60,909 nt of DNA, taken from Burkholderiaceae bacterium (GTDB lineage: Bacteria > Pseudomonadota > Gammaproteobacteria > Burkholderiales > Burkholderiaceae_E). The stretch lies in the NCBI GenBank assembly GCA_024711155.1, contig JANJTK010000087.1, forward strand, positions 1 through 60,909, read 5' to 3'. How positions within the stretch are numbered: the stretch's first letter is position 1; each line of letters starts with the position of its first letter. This document shows, piece by piece, positions 34,940 to 44,389 of this stretch. The notes under the pieces are model-generated. The model worked only from the letters and a program-made list of their open reading frames with translations. It was not told the origin of the DNA and did no database searches. A program made the translations under genes and the position numbers.

Positions 34940-35431
34940 TCAGCGCAGCGGGATCGGGGTCGAGCGATCGACCGATACCGCGGTGACGCCGTTCTGCGGC
35001 GAACCCTCGATCAGGCGCTCCGAATACGTCAGGTAGACCAGCGCGTTGCGCCGCGTGTCGACCATCCGCACGACCCGCAGCCGCTTGAACACCAGCGAGA
35101 TGCGCTCGCTGAACATCTCTTCCTGCTTCGGCAGCGGCCCCGCGAAGGACACCGGCCCCACCTGCCGGCACGCGATCGAAGCCTCCGAGCGATCCTCCGC
35201 GACGCCGAGCGCGCCCTTGATCCCGCCGGTGACCGCGCGCGAGACGTAGCAGGTGACGCCGGCGACTTTCGGGTCGTCGTGCGCCTCGACGATCACCTTG
35301 TGGTCGGGCCCGATCCACTTGAAGACCGTGTCGACCTCGCCGATGCGCTCGGCGCACGCCCCGCCCGCGCCGGCGATCGCGCCGGCGGCCAGCGCCACGG
35401 CAACGCCGCGCGCCCATCGTTTCCTGTTCAC
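34940..35431 (-). CDS. creA: CreA family periplasmic protein
   Basis: A 163-residue exported protein of the CreA family (function unknown). Signal peptide: MNRKRWARG with a GTG start at 35431, an alanine-rich core, and cleavage probably after ACA near residue 27. Diagnostic words are [37 protein letters not shown] and [11 protein letters not shown]; two cysteines probably form a disulfide. Typical family length is about 155-165, so it is complete. It lies downstream of the FadJ-like gene after a GC hairpin, so it is probably transcribed separately. Confidence 0.93.
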   Translation of the reverse strand: MNRKRWARGVAVALAAGAIAGAGGACAERIGEVDTVFKWIGPDHKVIVEAHDDPKVAGVTCYVSRAVTGGIKGALGVAEDRSEASIACRQVGPVSFAGPLPKQEEMFSERISLVFKRLRVVRMVDTRRNALVYLTYSERLIEGSPQNGVTAVSVDRSTPIPLR

Positions 35432-35499
35432 CGCAGAGACCTCCGTGGCGGTTGCCGAGGGCCGCATTGTAGTGGCAGCCCCCCGCCCCCCTTCCGCAG

Positions 35500-35522
35500 G
35501 CGCGCCCGCCGGGCGGGCGCGC
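35500..35522 (-). terminator. Candidate GC hairpin after the FadJ-like gene
   Basis: A perfect palindrome of 23 bases (arms GCGCGCCCGCC and GGCGGGCGCGC) begins 12 bases past the TGA of the FadJ-like gene, reading leftward. No T tract follows, so it is not a classical intrinsic terminator. It could still stall transcription or protect the mRNA end. Confidence 0.4.
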
Positions 35523-35534
35523 GGGAGCGGCGAC

Positions 35535-37670
35535 TCAGTCGGCGAAGCAGCGCCCCTCGCCAGCCAGCCGGAGCGCGATCGCCGCCGGCTCGAAGCGCGC
35601 GCCGTGCCGCTGCGCGAGCTCGCGGCTGCGCGCGACGAAGCGCTGCAGCCCCTGCGCGTTGGCGAACTGCAGCGCGCCGCCGTGAAACGGCGCGAAGCCC
35701 CAGCCGAGAATCGACCCGACGTTGGCGTCGGCGACCGAGCGCACCACACCTTCCTCGAAGCATCGCGCCGCCTCGTTGGCCTGGGCGTACATCAGCCGGT
35801 CGATCAGTTCGGCCTGCTCGGGCTGCTCCGGCGCCACCGGGTAGAGCTCCGCAAGGCCGGGCCACAGACGCTTGCCGTCGGCGTCGTAGTCGTAGAAGCC
35901 CTTTCCCGCCTTGCGTCCGGTGCGTTCGAGTTCGCACAGCCGGCGCAGCACGCCCTCGCCGGGGCGCGCCGTCCACGGCTTGCCCTCGGCTTCGAGGTCG
36001 CGCCGCGTCTGGTCGGCCACGTGCAGCGCGAGGCCGAGCGACAACTCGTCCTGCAGCGCGAGCGGCGGCATCGGCATGCCGGCCTGCAGGCCCGCCGCCT
36101 CGATCGCGCGCGGATGAACGCCCTCCTCGAGCATCGCGAGCCCCTCCATCACGTAGGTCGCGAAGACGCGCGAGGTGTAGAAGCCGCGGCTGTCGTTGAC
36201 GACGATCGGCGTCTTGCCGATCTGCTGGACGAAGTCGAAGCCGCGCGCGAGCGTCTGCTCCGACGTCCGCTCGCCGACGATGATCTCGACCAGCGGCATG
36301 CGGTCGACCGGCGAGAAGAAGTGCAGGCCGAGGAACTGCCCGGGCCGCGCGCTCGCCTGCGCGAGCCCGGTGATCGGCAGCGTCGACGTGTTCGACGCGA
36401 ACACCGCGTCCGCTCCCAGCACCGCCTCGGCGCGCCGCGTCACGTCGGCCTTGACCGCGCGATCCTCGAACACCGCCTCGACGACGAGGTCGCAGCCGGC
36501 GAGATCCTCCCATGCAGCGGTCGGGCGGATGCGCGCGAGCAGCGCCTCGGCGCTGTCCGCGCTGCCGCGGCCCTTGCGCAGCGCCTTGTCGAGCAGGTCG
36601 CGCGACCACGCCTTGCCGCGCTCGGCCGCCTCCAGCGTGGTGTCGAGCAGCACGACGTCGATGCCGGCCTTCGCGGACGCGTACGCGATGCCCGCGCCCA
36701 TCATGCCGGCGCCGAGCACGCCGACCCGGCGCACGGTCGACGCCGGCACGCCGGCCGGCCGCGACTGGCCCTTGCGGATCGCGTTGAGCTGGTACCACAG
36801 CGTGCCGATCATGTTGCGGCTCTCGACGCTGGTCGCGCAGGCCGCGAAGTAGCGCGACTCGATCGCGAGCGCGTTGTCGAAGTCGACCAGCCCGCCCTCG
36901 AACACGCTCGACAGGATGTGCACCACCGCCGGGTAGTTGCCGAAGCTGCGCGCGGCTGCGATCGACGGCGCAATCGTGAACATCTGCGCGACCGCCGGTG
37001 AGCGCGAGTCGCCGCCGGGATAGCGGAACTTGCCGTGGTCCCACGGCTGCTTCGCGCCCGGGTTGGCCAGGCACCACGCGCGGGCGCGCGCGAGCGCCTC
37101 GTCGTGCGACGGCGCGAGTTCGCCGACGAGGCCGATCGCCATCGCCTTGTCGGAGCGGATCTCGCTGCCCTCGGTCATCATCTGCAGCGCCTGCTGCATC
37201 CCGACCAGCCGCGGCAGCCGCACCGTGCCGCCCCCGCCGGGCAGCAGCCCCAGCTTGACTTCGGGCAGGCCCAGCCGCGCAAGGCCGTCGTCGACCAGCA
37301 CGCGCCAGTGGCAACTCATCGCGATCTCGAGCCCGCCGCCGAGGCAGCGGCCGCGAATCACGGCAGCGACCGGCTTGCCGCACGACTCGAGCCGGCGCAG
37401 GCAGCGCTTGAAGCGCATCGACTCGTCGAACGCCTGCTGCGCATCCTCCAGCGCGCGCAACCGGTCGATGTCGGCGCCGGCGAGGAAGTCGGGCTTGCCC
37501 GACGCCAGCACGAGCCCGCGCACCGCCGGATCGCCTTCGAGCCGCTCGATCAGCCCGGCGAGCGGCCCGGCCAGCTCGTCGTCGAGCACGTTCATCGGCT
37601 TGGACGGATGGTCCATCGTCGCCAGCAGGATGCCATCTTCGCCGAGCTGCAGCGTGATCGCGGAAGTCAT
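35535..37670 (-). CDS. 3-hydroxyacyl-CoA dehydrogenase/enoyl-CoA hydratase (FadB/FadJ-type multifunctional enzyme)
   Basis: A 711-residue bifunctional beta-oxidation enzyme: hydration of 2-enoyl-CoA, then NAD-dependent oxidation of 3-hydroxyacyl-CoA. The N-terminal crotonase domain has both catalytic glutamates ([14 protein letters not shown] and [17 protein letters not shown]). The dehydrogenase domain begins near residue 315 with [21 protein letters not shown] and keeps the catalytic His in [20 protein letters not shown]-terminal repeat ends the protein ([16 protein letters not shown]). Length is normal for FadJ. It is the last gene of the SCP2-MerR-thiolase-FadJ operon, 32 bases after the thiolase. 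Confidence 0.94.
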   Translation of the reverse strand: MTSAITLQLGEDGILLATMDHPSKPMNVLDDELAGPLAGLIERLEGDPAVRGLVLASGKPDFLAGADIDRLRALEDAQQAFDESMRFKRCLRRLESCGKPVAAVIRGRCLGGGLEIAMSCHWRVLVDDGLARLGLPEVKLGLLPGGGGTVRLPRLVGMQQALQMMTEGSEIRSDKAMAIGLVGELAPSHDEALARARAWCLANPGAKQPWDHGKFRYPGGDSRSPAVAQMFTIAPSIAAARSFGNYPAVVHILSSVFEGGLVDFDNALAIESRYFAACATSVESRNMIGTLWYQLNAIRKGQSRPAGVPASTVRRVGVLGAGMMGAGIAYASAKAGIDVVLLDTTLEAAERGKAWSRDLLDKALRKGRGSADSAEALLARIRPTAAWEDLAGCDLVVEAVFEDRAVKADVTRRAEAVLGADAVFASNTSTLPITGLAQASARPGQFLGLHFFSPVDRMPLVEIIVGERTSEQTLARGFDFVQQIGKTPIVVNDSRGFYTSRVFATYVMEGLAMLEEGVHPRAIEAAGLQAGMPMPPLALQDELSLGLALHVADQTRRDLEAEGKPWTARPGEGVLRRLCELERTGRKAGKGFYDYDADGKRLWPGLAELYPVAPEQPEQAELIDRLMYAQANEAARCFEEGVVRSVADANVGSILGWGFAPFHGGALQFANAQGLQRFVARSRELAQRHGARFEPAAIALRLAGEGRCFAD

Positions 37671-37702
37671 CGTGGTGTTCTCCTTGCCGCCGCCCGGACT
37701 GG

Positions 37703-38908
37703 TCAGACGCGCTCGACGATCGTGGCGATGCCCATGCCGCCGCCGACGCACAGGGTCGCGAGCCCGGTCGCGAGGTCGCGCCGCTCGAGCTCGTCGAGCA
37801 GCGTGCCGAGGATGACGCAGCCGGTCGCGCCGAGCGGGTGCCCCAGTGCGATCGCGCCGCCGTTGACGTTGACCCGACCGAGGTCGACGCCGAGGTCGCG
37901 CGCTGTCTTCATCGGGACGACCGCGAAGGCCTCGTTGATCTCCCACAGGTCGACGTCGCCGGGCGCCATGCCGGCCTTCGCGAGCGCCTTGCGGCAGGCC
38001 GGCGTCGGCCCGGTCAGCATGATCGTCGGCTCCGAACCGATCACGGCCGCCGCGCGCACCCGCGCGCGCGGCCTCAGGCCCGCGCGCTCGCCGCCTTCGC
38101 GGGAGCCGACCAGCATCAGCGCGGCACCGTCGACGATCCCCGACGAGTTGCCGGCATGGTGGACATGCTCGATGCGCTCGACCGTCGTGTACTTGCGCAG
38201 CGCTGTCGCGTCGAACCCCATCGCGCCGACCATCGCGAACGACGGGTCGAGCCTGCCCATCGCCTCGAGCGTGGCCTCGGGGCGGATGGTCTCGTCGTGC
38301 GCCAGCAGCGGCAGGCCGGCGATGTCGCGCACCGGCACGACCGAGCGCGCGAAGCGCCCGTCGGCGCGCGCCGCCGCCGCACGCCGGTGCGACTGCAGCG
38401 CAAACGCGTCGACGTCGGCGCGCCCCCAGCCTTCCAGCGTCGCGATCAGGTCGGCGCTCACGCCCTGCGGGACGAACCCGAGCCGGTGGTTCACGCGCGG
38501 GTCGATGTACCAGGCGCCGCCGTCGCTGCCCATCGCCCAGCGGCTCATGCTCTCGACGCCGCCGGCGACGACCAGGTCCTCGAAGCCGCTCGCCACCTTG
38601 GCCGCGGCCAGGTTCACCGACTCCAGCCCCGACGCGCAGAAGCGCGACTGCGTCACGCCAGCCACGGTCTGCGCCCAGCCGGCGTCGAGCACCGCGGTGC
38701 GCGCGATGTCGGCGCCCTGCTCGCCCACCGGCGTCACGCAGCCGAGCACGACGTCGTCGACGAGCGCGGTGTCGAGCCGGTTGCGCTCGCGCAGCGCCTC
38801 GAGCAGCGTGCGCAGCAGCCACACCGGCGTCGCCTGGTGCAGGCCCCCGTCCTTCTTGCCCTTGCCGCGCGGGGTGCGGACATGGTCGTACAGGAACGCG
38901 TGTGTCAT
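37703..38908 (-). CDS. Acetyl-CoA C-acyltransferase (thiolase, FadA/FadI-type)
   Basis: A 401-residue thiolase, the last step of beta-oxidation, splitting 3-oxoacyl-CoA to acetyl-CoA. The nucleophilic Cys is in [16 protein letters not shown] near residue 90; the His in [14 protein letters not shown] and the second Cys in [11 protein letters not shown] complete the active site. The loop with [15 protein letters not shown] is typical. It lies 10 bases after the MerR gene and before the FadJ-type gene, so the two catalytic partners are co-expressed. Confidence 0.95.
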   Translation of the reverse strand: MTHAFLYDHVRTPRGKGKKDGGLHQATPVWLLRTLLEALRERNRLDTALVDDVVLGCVTPVGEQGADIARTAVLDAGWAQTVAGVTQSRFCASGLESVNLAAAKVASGFEDLVVAGGVESMSRWAMGSDGGAWYIDPRVNHRLGFVPQGVSADLIATLEGWGRADVDAFALQSHRRAAAARADGRFARSVVPVRDIAGLPLLAHDETIRPEATLEAMGRLDPSFAMVGAMGFDATALRKYTTVERIEHVHHAGNSSGIVDGAALMLVGSREGGERAGLRPRARVRAAAVIGSEPTIMLTGPTPACRKALAKAGMAPGDVDLWEINEAFAVVPMKTARDLGVDLGRVNVNGGAIALGHPLGATGCVILGTLLDELERRDLATGLATLCVGGGMGIATIVERV

Positions 38909-38918
38909 CGCATCGTCC

Positions 38919-39422
38919 TCAGTCCTGCGACTTTTGCGCGAGGTGGCCGCGCACGGTTTCGTTGATCACGCGCAGCTCGGCGAGTGTCGCGTCGATGTGG
39001 GCGCGCTTCTGCTCGAGCTCGGCGATGGCCTGGTCAGTGCGCTGCAGAACGTACCTGAGCTGCTGCGCGCGCCCCTCGCCGTGCGAGCCGTACATGTCGA
39101 GATACTGCCGGATCTCCGCCAGCGACGCGCCGATGGCCTTCGAGCGCAGGATCAGCGCCAGCCGCGCCCGGTCGCGCCGCGTATAGATGCGGGCGCCGTT
39201 GACGCGCCGCGGCGCGAGCAGGCCCTTGTCCTCGTAGAAGCGCAGCGCGCGCGGCGTGACTCCGAACTGCTCGCACAGCTCCGAAATGCCGTAGAGCTCG
39301 CCGGTGGCGTCGTCGCGATGCTCGGCGATCGCCTGGCGCGCTCGCGGGAGCGAGCCGGAGCGGGCCGCGCGTGCCGTCGCAGGCTGCGCCGTCCGCGCCG
39401 CGGCCGCGCCCCGGGTCGCCAC
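38919..39422 (-). CDS. MerR family transcriptional regulator (LiuR-type context)
   Basis: A 167-residue regulator. An alanine/arginine-rich N-terminal extension of about 42 residues precedes a MerR helix-turn-helix ([20 protein letters not shown]) and wing ([20 protein letters not shown]). A coiled dimerisation helix follows ([20 protein letters not shown]). No C-terminal cysteine cluster is present, arguing against metal sensing. The GTG start at 39422 lies just after the SCP2 stop; a start nearer the HTH is possible. MerR proteins of this type control fatty acid and branched-chain amino acid breakdown and bind a palindrome such as the one upstream of this operon. It probably autoregulates. 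Confidence 0.88.
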   Translation of the reverse strand: MATRGAAAARTAQPATARAARSGSLPRARQAIAEHRDDATGELYGISELCEQFGVTPRALRFYEDKGLLAPRRVNGARIYTRRDRARLALILRSKAIGASLAEIRQYLDMYGSHGEGRAQQLRYVLQRTDQAIAELEQKRAHIDATLAELRVINETVRGHLAQKSQD

Positions 39423-39423
39423 G

Positions 39424-39720
39424 TCAGACCACTCTTTGCAGCTTCATCGCGACGCTCATGTCGCCGCTCACCTTGAACTTGCCGGTCATGAAGCCGGTGA
39501 CCGGGTTGAGCGCCCCGTTGAGCATCGCCGCCAGGTTCTCGGTGGTGATCGCAACGGTGCAATCGGCGTCGCGGTCGACGTTGTCGACCTTGTTCGGAAC
39601 CGCCTTGCCGTCGATCACGATCACGCCGTCGGAGCCGCAGTCGAACTTGAGGACGGCGCCGAGTCCGCTGTCGTCGCCGACCTTGGCGCTCACCGCCTGG
39701 GTGCATTGCTGAAGATCCAT
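39424..39720 (-). CDS. SCP2 sterol-binding domain protein
   Basis: A 98-residue single-domain SCP2 protein that may carry lipids or fatty acyl-CoA. The start [14 protein letters not shown] and words [38 protein letters not shown] and [19 protein letters not shown] fit the SCP2 fold. A GGAG ribosome site lies 6 bases before the ATG. It is the first gene of the MerR-thiolase-FadJ operon. In animals SCP2 is fused to a peroxisomal thiolase; here thiolase and SCP2 are separate but co-transcribed. Confidence 0.92.
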   Translation of the reverse strand: MDLQQCTQAVSAKVGDDSGLGAVLKFDCGSDGVIVIDGKAVPNKVDNVDRDADCTVAITTENLAAMLNGALNPVTGFMTGKFKVSGDMSVAMKLQRVV

Positions 39721-39814
39721 GTCGAGCTCCGCTTCCGTCGTGGTATGAATGGGCTCGCATCGTAATGCGCGCCCCTTCCGTTGGCAAGCGGACAATGCCG
39801 TGGACGGTGTCTTA

Positions 39815-39844
39815 TTGACGTTAACGTCACCCAGGCGGTAGATT
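39815..39844 (+). promoter_or_regulatory. Putative promoter of the SDR-carboxylase operon
   Basis: TTGACG at 39815-39820 (5 of 6 to the -35 consensus) and TAGATT at 39839-39844 (4 of 6 to -10) are 18 bases apart, about 31 bases before the SDR ATG. The long spacer and overlap with a palindrome suit MerR-type control. Confidence 0.5.
39816..39829. promoter_or_regulatory. Perfect 14-bp palindrome TGACGTTAACGTCA, likely MerR (LiuR-type) operator
   Basis: The sequence equals its own reverse complement. It lies in the 155-base gap between the divergent SCP2-MerR-thiolase-FadJ and SDR-carboxylase operons and overlaps the rightward -35 element. It resembles, from memory, the operator reported for LiuR-family MerR regulators of branched-chain and fatty acid breakdown. 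The MerR protein encoded next door is the obvious candidate to bind it. Confidence 0.7.
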
Positions 39845-39875
39845 GGCGCATCGTCCCCGACCGCGGAGCCCTCGC

Positions 39876-40802
39876 ATGAACCCACCGGACGCGCCCTCGT
39901 CGTCGGGCGCCCCCGCCGCCGGCCGCCCGAGCGCCTATCGCAGCGTGTTCCGCCCGGGCCTCTTCTCGGGACGCGTCGCCTGGGTCACCGGCGGCGGCAG
40001 CGGCATCGGCCGCTGCGTCGCTCACGAACTCGCCGCGCTCGGCGCCACCGTGCTCGTCAGCGGGCGCAGCGCCGACAAGCTCGAGCGCGTCGCGGCCGAG
40101 ATCGGCGAGGACGGCGGCCGCTGCGAGACGGCGTGCTTCGACGTCCGCGACGAGGAAGCGGTCAAGACCGCCGTCGCCATCGCGGTGGCACGCCACGGCC
40201 GCGTCGACTGCCTGGTCAACAACGCCGGCGGACAGTTCCCGGCGCCGCTGCTGGCGATCAGCAAGCGCGGCTTCGACGCGGTGGTCGCCACCAACCTGAC
40301 CGGCGGCTTCCTGATGATGCGCGAGGTCTTCGTGCAGTCGATGCAGGCGCACGGCGGCGCCGTCGTCAACATGACCGCCGGCTTCCGCAACGGGATGCCG
40401 GGGATGGCACACTCGGGGGCGGCGCGCGCCGGCATGAGCAACCTGACCATGAGCGCTGCAGTCGAGTGGGCGCACGCCGGGGTGCGCGTCAACGCAGTGG
40501 CGCCCGGCTGGGTCGCATCCTCGGGCATGGACCGCTACGGCGGCGCCGTGCGCGAGCTGATCCCGACGCTCGCGCGCCACGTGCCGCTGCGCCGGCTCGC
40601 AAGCGAGGCCGAGGTGAGCGCGGCGATCGTCTTCCTGCTCTCGCCGGCGGCCGCCTTCGTCACCGGCGTCACGCTCGAAATCGACGGCGGCGCGTCGCTC
40701 GGGACGCCGGTCTTCCCGAGCATCGACCACGACCGCTCGGTCGCGTTCGACGGCTTCCATCGTGCAGCGCCGCCGGAGGTGCTCGCACCATGCCGATCCT
40801 GA
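39876..40802 (+). CDS. SDR family oxidoreductase, PECR-like (trans-2-enoyl-CoA reductase type)
   Basis: A 308-residue short-chain dehydrogenase. The cofactor motif is TGGGSGIG near residue 36 and the NNAGGQF motif is intact. At the place of the usual Tyr-x-x-x-Lys the sequence reads AHSGAARAGMSNLT near residue 178: His stands for Tyr and no Lys is four residues on. The same HSGAARAG word is found in peroxisomal trans-2-enoyl-CoA reductase (PECR) and bacterial relatives, so this is a family trait, not decay. The start at 39876 places about 30 linker residues before the domain. It overlaps the carboxyltransferase gene by 13 bases and heads an operon ordered like atuB-C-D-E-F. Confidence 0.88.
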   Translation: MNPPDAPSSSGAPAAGRPSAYRSVFRPGLFSGRVAWVTGGGSGIGRCVAHELAALGATVLVSGRSADKLERVAAEIGEDGGRCETACFDVRDEEAVKTAVAIAVARHGRVDCLVNNAGGQFPAPLLAISKRGFDAVVATNLTGGFLMMREVFVQSMQAHGGAVVNMTAGFRNGMPGMAHSGAARAGMSNLTMSAAVEWAHAGVRVNAVAPGWVASSGMDRYGGAVRELIPTLARHVPLRRLASEAEVSAAIVFLLSPAAAFVTGVTLEIDGGASLGTPVFPSIDHDRSVAFDGFHRAAPPEVLAPCRS

Positions 40803-42412
40803 CTTCCCGACTCGACCCGCGCAGCCCCGCGTTCGCCGCCAACGCGCAGCGCATGCACGAGCGGCTGGCCGAGGTGCGCGCGCTCGAGGGCAAGGTGGTG
40901 GCCGAGTCGGAGTCGAAGCGCGCGCGCTTCGAGCAGCGTGGGCAGCTGCTGCCGCGCGAGCGCGTCGCGCGGCTCCTCGATCGCGGCAGCGACTTCCTGG
41001 AGCTCTGCACGCTCGCCGGGCTGGGCATGCACGACGACGACGGCAAGCGCAGCGTGCTCGGCGGCGGCTCGATCTGCGGCGTCGGCACGGTGTCGGGGCG
41101 GCGCGTGATGGTGTCGGCCAGCGACAGCGCGGTCAAGGGCGGAACGGTCGCGCCGATGGGCCTGAAGAAGGGCCTGCGCGCGCAACAGATCGCGATGGAG
41201 AACAAGCTGCCGCTGGTGTCGCTGGTCGAGAGCGGCGGCGCGAACCTGATGTACCAGGCCGAGATCTTCATCGAGGGCGGCCGCACCTTCGCCAACCAGG
41301 CGCGGATGTCGGCCGCCGGATTGCCGCAGATCGCCGTCGTGCACGGCTCGTCGACCGCCGGCGGCGCCTACCTGCCGGGGCTGTCGGACTACGTGGTGCT
41401 GGTCAAGGACCGCTCGAGCATCTACCTGGCCGGCCCGCCGCTGGTGAAGGCGGCCATCGGCGAGGACGCGACCGACGAGGAGCTGGGCGGCGCCGACCTG
41501 CACGCGCGCGTGACCGGGCTCGGCGAATACCTGGCCGACGACGACGCCCACGCGATCGCCATCGCGCGCGAGCTCATCGGCGCGCTCGCGTGGGACGACG
41601 TCGCGCCGGCCGGCAGTGCGGCGGCCCCGCCGCGCTACGACCCCGAGGAGCTGATGGGGATCGTGCCGGCCGACGAGCGCGCGCCGTACGACGTGCGCGA
41701 GATCGTGGCTCGCGTCGTCGACGACTCCGACTTCCTCGAGTTCAAGGCCGCGTACTCGCCCGACACGATCTGCGGCCACGCGCGCATCGACGGCCACCGG
41801 GTCGGGATCCTCGGCAACAACGGACCGATCCAGCCCACCGGCTCGGTGAAGGCGGCGCAGTTCATCCAGCTGTGCGACCAGAGCGGCACGCCGCTGGTGT
41901 TCCTGCAGAACACCACCGGCTACATGGTCGGCAGCGCCGCCGAGCGCGCCGGCGCGATCAAGCACGGCTCGAAGATGATCCAGGCGGTCGCCAACGCGCG
42001 CGTGCCGAAGTTCACCGTCGTCGTCGGCGGCTCGTTCGGCGCCGGCAACTACGGAATGTGCGGCCGCGGTTTCGACCCGCGCTTCATCTTCGCCTGGCCG
42101 TCGGCGCGCACCGCAGTGATGGGCGGCGCGCAGGCCGCGATGGTGATGGAGATGGTGAGCCGCGGCAAGCTCGAGCGCTCGGGCGTGCCGCTGGGCGACG
42201 AAGCGCAGGCCGGACTGAAGGCGATGAGCGAGCAGCTGCGGCGCCGGCTCGACGCCGAGTCGACCGCGCTGTTCGGCACTGCGCGCCTGTGGGACGACGG
42301 CATCGTCGATCCGCGCGACACGCGGCGCGTGCTCGCGCTGGGCCTGGCGCTCGCGCGCGAAGCCGACGCCCGCGTGCTGCACCCGAACACCTTCGGCGTG
42401 GCGCGCCTGTGA
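40790..42412 (+). CDS. Acyl-CoA carboxylase carboxyltransferase (beta) subunit, AtuC/LiuB-like
   Basis: A 540-residue carboxyltransferase that moves CO2 from biotin to an enoyl-CoA such as methylcrotonyl- or geranyl-CoA. Both crotonase-like halves are present: VESGGANLMYQAEIF and HGSSTAGGAYLPGLSDY in the first, FLQNTTGYMVGSAAERAG and GGSFGAGNYGMCGRGFDP in the second. RGFDPRFIFAWP, instead of the AYSPRF word common in methylcrotonyl-CoA carboxylase, leans toward geranyl-CoA carboxylase (AtuC), but I cannot confirm this without alignment. The biotin subunit is encoded three genes downstream. Confidence 0.92.
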   Translation: MPILTSRLDPRSPAFAANAQRMHERLAEVRALEGKVVAESESKRARFEQRGQLLPRERVARLLDRGSDFLELCTLAGLGMHDDDGKRSVLGGGSICGVGTVSGRRVMVSASDSAVKGGTVAPMGLKKGLRAQQIAMENKLPLVSLVESGGANLMYQAEIFIEGGRTFANQARMSAAGLPQIAVVHGSSTAGGAYLPGLSDYVVLVKDRSSIYLAGPPLVKAAIGEDATDEELGGADLHARVTGLGEYLADDDAHAIAIARELIGALAWDDVAPAGSAAAPPRYDPEELMGIVPADERAPYDVREIVARVVDDSDFLEFKAAYSPDTICGHARIDGHRVGILGNNGPIQPTGSVKAAQFIQLCDQSGTPLVFLQNTTGYMVGSAAERAGAIKHGSKMIQAVANARVPKFTVVVGGSFGAGNYGMCGRGFDPRFIFAWPSARTAVMGGAQAAMVMEMVSRGKLERSGVPLGDEAQAGLKAMSEQLRRRLDAESTALFGTARLWDDGIVDPRDTRRVLALGLALAREADARVLHPNTFGVARL

Positions 42413-42446
42413 GCGCGCCCGCATGGCATTCCTTCCGGAGCGAAAC

Positions 42447-43601
42447 ATGAATTTCACCGACCAGCACCGCCAGCTCGACGAGACCGTCACCCGGTTCGTC
42501 CGCAACGAGATCGACCCGTTCGTGCCCGAGTGGGAGAAAGCGGAGGAATTCCCCAGCCACGAGTTGTTCCGCAAGCTCGGCAAGCTCGGCCTGCTCGGCG
42601 TCAAGTACCCCGAGGAATACGGCGGGCTCGGGCTCGACTTCAGCTACTCGATGGTGATGGCCGAGGCGATCGGAGCGGCCGCCTGCGGCGGCGTGCCGAT
42701 GGCGATCGGGGTGCACACCGACATGTGCACCCCCGCGCTGGCGCGCTTCGGCAGCGACGAGCTGCGGCGCGAATACCTCGCGCCTTCGATTGCCGGCGAG
42801 TACGTCGGCTGCATCGGGGTCAGCGAGCCCGGCGGTGGCTCGGACGTGGCGGCGGTCCGCACCACCGCGCGCAAGGACGGCGGCGACTACGTGATCGACG
42901 GCACCAAGATGTGGATCACCAACGGCATGAAGGCCGACTGGTGCTGCCTGCTCGCCAACACCGGCGAAGGCCCTGCGCATCGCAACAAGAGCCTGATCGT
43001 CGTCCCGCTGAGCGCCCCCGGCGTGTCGCGGCAGAAGATCCACAAGATCGGCATGAACAGCTCCGACACCGCGCAGCTGTTCTTCGACGGCGTGCGCGTG
43101 CCGCAGCGCAACCTGATCGGCCAGGAAGGGATGGGCTTCACGTTCCAGATGCTGCAGTTCCAGGAGGAGCGGCTGTGGGGCGCGGCGAGCTCGCTGCGCG
43201 GGATGGACCGGCTGATCGACCAGACGATCGACTACACGCGCGAGCGCAAGGCCTTCGGCAAGAGCGTCCTCGACAACCAGGTGGTGCACTTCCGCCTCGC
43301 CGAGCTGCGCACCGAGGTCGAGGCGCTGCGCGCGCTGACCTACCGCGCGGTCGACATGTACGTCGGCGGGCAGGACGTCACGCGGCTCGCGTCGATGGCC
43401 AAGCTCAAGTGCGGCCGGCTCTCGCGCGAGGTCGCCGACAGCTGCCTGCAGTACTGGGGCGGCATGGGCTACACGATCGACAACCCGGTCTCGCGCGCCT
43501 ACCGCGATTCGCGGCTGGTGTCGATCGGCGGCGGCGCCGACGAGATCATGCTCGGCATCATCGCGAAGCTCGAAGGCACGCTGCCGAAGGGCGCGCATTG
43601 A
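42447..43601 (+). CDS. Acyl-CoA dehydrogenase, AtuD-like (citronellyl-CoA dehydrogenase type)
   Basis: A 384-residue FAD enzyme forming the 2,3-double bond of an acyl-CoA and passing electrons to ETF. It begins MNFTDQHRQLDETV and has GCIGVSEPGGGSDVA (FAD/substrate site), WITNGMKADWCCLL, YTRERKAFGKSVLDNQ, and a C-terminal LQYWGGMGYTIDNPVSRAYRD... with SIGGGADEIML. The stretch GVHTDMCTPALARFGSDEL resembles citronellyl-CoA dehydrogenase AtuD from memory. GGAG lies upstream of the ATG at 42447. It overlaps the following hydratase gene by TTGA. Confidence 0.92.
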   Translation: MNFTDQHRQLDETVTRFVRNEIDPFVPEWEKAEEFPSHELFRKLGKLGLLGVKYPEEYGGLGLDFSYSMVMAEAIGAAACGGVPMAIGVHTDMCTPALARFGSDELRREYLAPSIAGEYVGCIGVSEPGGGSDVAAVRTTARKDGGDYVIDGTKMWITNGMKADWCCLLANTGEGPAHRNKSLIVVPLSAPGVSRQKIHKIGMNSSDTAQLFFDGVRVPQRNLIGQEGMGFTFQMLQFQEERLWGAASSLRGMDRLIDQTIDYTRERKAFGKSVLDNQVVHFRLAELRTEVEALRALTYRAVDMYVGGQDVTRLASMAKLKCGRLSREVADSCLQYWGGMGYTIDNPVSRAYRDSRLVSIGGGADEIMLGIIAKLEGTLPKGAH

Positions 43602-44389
43602 ACCCGGCCGCCTGGGAGACGCTGCTCGCGCGTCGCGACGGCGGCGTGCTGCACCTGACGCTGAACCGGCCGCAGGCGCGCAACGCAATGTCGCTCGCGA
43701 TGGTGGGCGAACTGCGCGCGGCACTCGACGGCGCGCAGGCCGACGGCGGCGTGCGCGCGATCGTGCTGCGCGGCGCCGGGGGGCACTTCTGCGCCGGCGG
43801 CGACCTGCGCGACATGGCGGCCGCGCACGGCCGTCCCGGCGGCGTCGCCGAGGTCAGCGCGGCGTTCGGCGAGTTGTGCGCCGCCTGGGCGGCCACCGGG
43901 ATCGCCACCGTCGCCGTGCTCGAGGGCACCGTGATGGGCGGCGGCTTCGGCCTCGCCTGCGTCGCCGACGTCGCGCTCGCAAGCGAGAGCGCGAGCTTCC
44001 GGCTACCCGAGACCTCGCTCGGCGTGGTGCCCGCCCAGATCGCGCCGTTCCTGGTCGAGCGCCTCGGCTACAGCGAGGCGCGCCGGCTCGCCGTCACCGG
44101 CGGCCGCCTCGACGCGCGCGCCGCGCTGGCGCTGCGCCTGGTGCACGAAGTGCACGCTGCCGAGGCAATCGACGCGGCCGTCGCGCGCGTGCTCGACGAC
44201 ATCCTGCAGTGCGCCCCCGGAGCGGTGGCAGCCACCAAAGCGCTGATCGCTCGCGCGCGGCTGGCCCACCCGGCCGCGCTGGTCGGCGACGCCGCGCAGG
44301 CGTTCGCGCACGCGCTGCTCGGCCCCGAAGGCGCCGAGGGCACCCTCGCCTTCATCGAGAAACGCAAGCCTCGCTGGGCGCCGACATGA
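43598..44389 (+). CDS. Enoyl-CoA hydratase family protein, AtuE-like
   Basis: A 263-residue crotonase. The oxyanion region reads GHFCAGGDLRDMA. At the first catalytic Glu position the word is MGGGFGLACVAD, with Gly in place of Glu; the second Glu is kept in FRLPETSLGVVPAQIAPFLV. This single-Glu pattern is found in glutaconyl-type hydratases such as AtuE, which hydrate the carboxylated branched product. The start is a TTG that overlaps the dehydrogenase stop (TTGA); no ATG lies near. Its own stop overlaps the next gene by ATGA. Confidence 0.9.
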   Translation: MNPAAWETLLARRDGGVLHLTLNRPQARNAMSLAMVGELRAALDGAQADGGVRAIVLRGAGGHFCAGGDLRDMAAAHGRPGGVAEVSAAFGELCAAWAATGIATVAVLEGTVMGGGFGLACVADVALASESASFRLPETSLGVVPAQIAPFLVERLGYSEARRLAVTGGRLDARAALALRLVHEVHAAEAIDAAVARVLDDILQCAPGAVAATKALIARARLAHPAALVGDAAQAFAHALLGPEGAEGTLAFIEKRKPRWAPT

